A program made the position numbers and the translations under genes. A stretch of DNA of 64,000 bases from Chromohalobacter sp. 11-W (GTDB lineage: Bacteria > Pseudomonadota > Gammaproteobacteria > Pseudomonadales > Halomonadaceae), in NCBI RefSeq assembly GCF_029889905.1, contig NZ_JARANZ010000005.1, positions 62,001-126,000 on the forward strand, written 5' to 3'. Positions 63,999 to 64,000 of the stretch are shown here, in pieces; position 1 is the stretch's first letter; each line of letters opens with the position of its first letter. The notes beneath the pieces were generated by a model. It searched no databases. It had not been told where the DNA came from and saw nothing but the letters and a program-made list of their open reading frames with translations.

Positions 63999-64000
63999 GA

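Noticed and set aside
1-64000. tRNA/rRNA genes, CRISPR arrays, insertion sequences or prophage genes
   Set aside because: No cloverleaf, regular repeat-spacer array, transposase or integrase was seen on either strand.

Overview
The window looks like chromosomal DNA of a moderately halophilic gammaproteobacterium, most likely a member of the Halomonadaceae (Halomonas/Chromohalobacter type). This is inferred from the GC-rich coding sequence, the gene families present (PntAB, the EpmA/EF-P/EpmB set, RhdA-type rhodanese, TTT and TRAP solute uptake) and a very acidic lipoprotein. No rRNA, tRNA, insertion sequence, prophage or CRISPR array is visible. About 60 protein genes are called.

Positions 1-15.4 kb form an aldarate/uronate catabolism island on the minus strand, in two operons separated by the ABC-F gene ybiT. 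The left operon carries a TRAP transporter (dctP-dctQ-dctM), galactarolactone cycloisomerase (gci) and the start of a galactarolactone isomerase gene that runs off the left edge. The right operon carries kdgD, a tripartite tricarboxylate transporter (tctC-tctB-tctA), garD, gudD and a ketoglutarate-semialdehyde dehydrogenase. Together they route galactaro-lactones, galactarate and glucarate through 5-dehydro-4-deoxyglucarate and 2,5-dioxopentanoate to 2-oxoglutarate. An identical 15-bp motif (TGTCATACATCATAC) lies in the predicted promoter of each operon, so one regulator, not seen here, probably controls both.

Positions 15.5-36.7 kb hold housekeeping and envelope genes: sixA, gpsA, pntAB (preceded by a 24-codon ORF overlapping pntA), a triad-less isochorismatase-like protein, selO, a Bax-type glucosaminidase, htpG, slt, LysE- and ExoD-family genes, a TM2 protein, a cold-shock gene, an acidic lipoprotein, a yeast-type cytosine deaminase, a lipid kinase, a Bcr/CflA pump and two lipoprotein genes. 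Positions 36.8-50.2 kb hold mgtC, an FNT channel, an orphan TctC protein, a leuA paralogue divergent from an Lrp-type regulator, a GarL/HpcH aldolase, small proteins, pepN, a YbaN homologue and an acyl-CoA ligase.

Positions 50.3-64 kb hold yajQ, a GNAT gene facing an RLAN/ATP-grasp ligase, a purine permease, rhodanese, psd, the EF-P beta-lysylation genes epmA-efp-epmB, DUF4202 and DUF3465 proteins, a second leuA, and an emfourin/M4 protease pair. The second leuA has a long leader with an unannotated 14-residue peptide containing six leucines, all in codons other than CTG/CTC, followed by a GC-rich hairpin: a likely leucine attenuator. With the Lrp-linked paralogue, the genome appears to control two 2-isopropylmalate synthases by different mechanisms.
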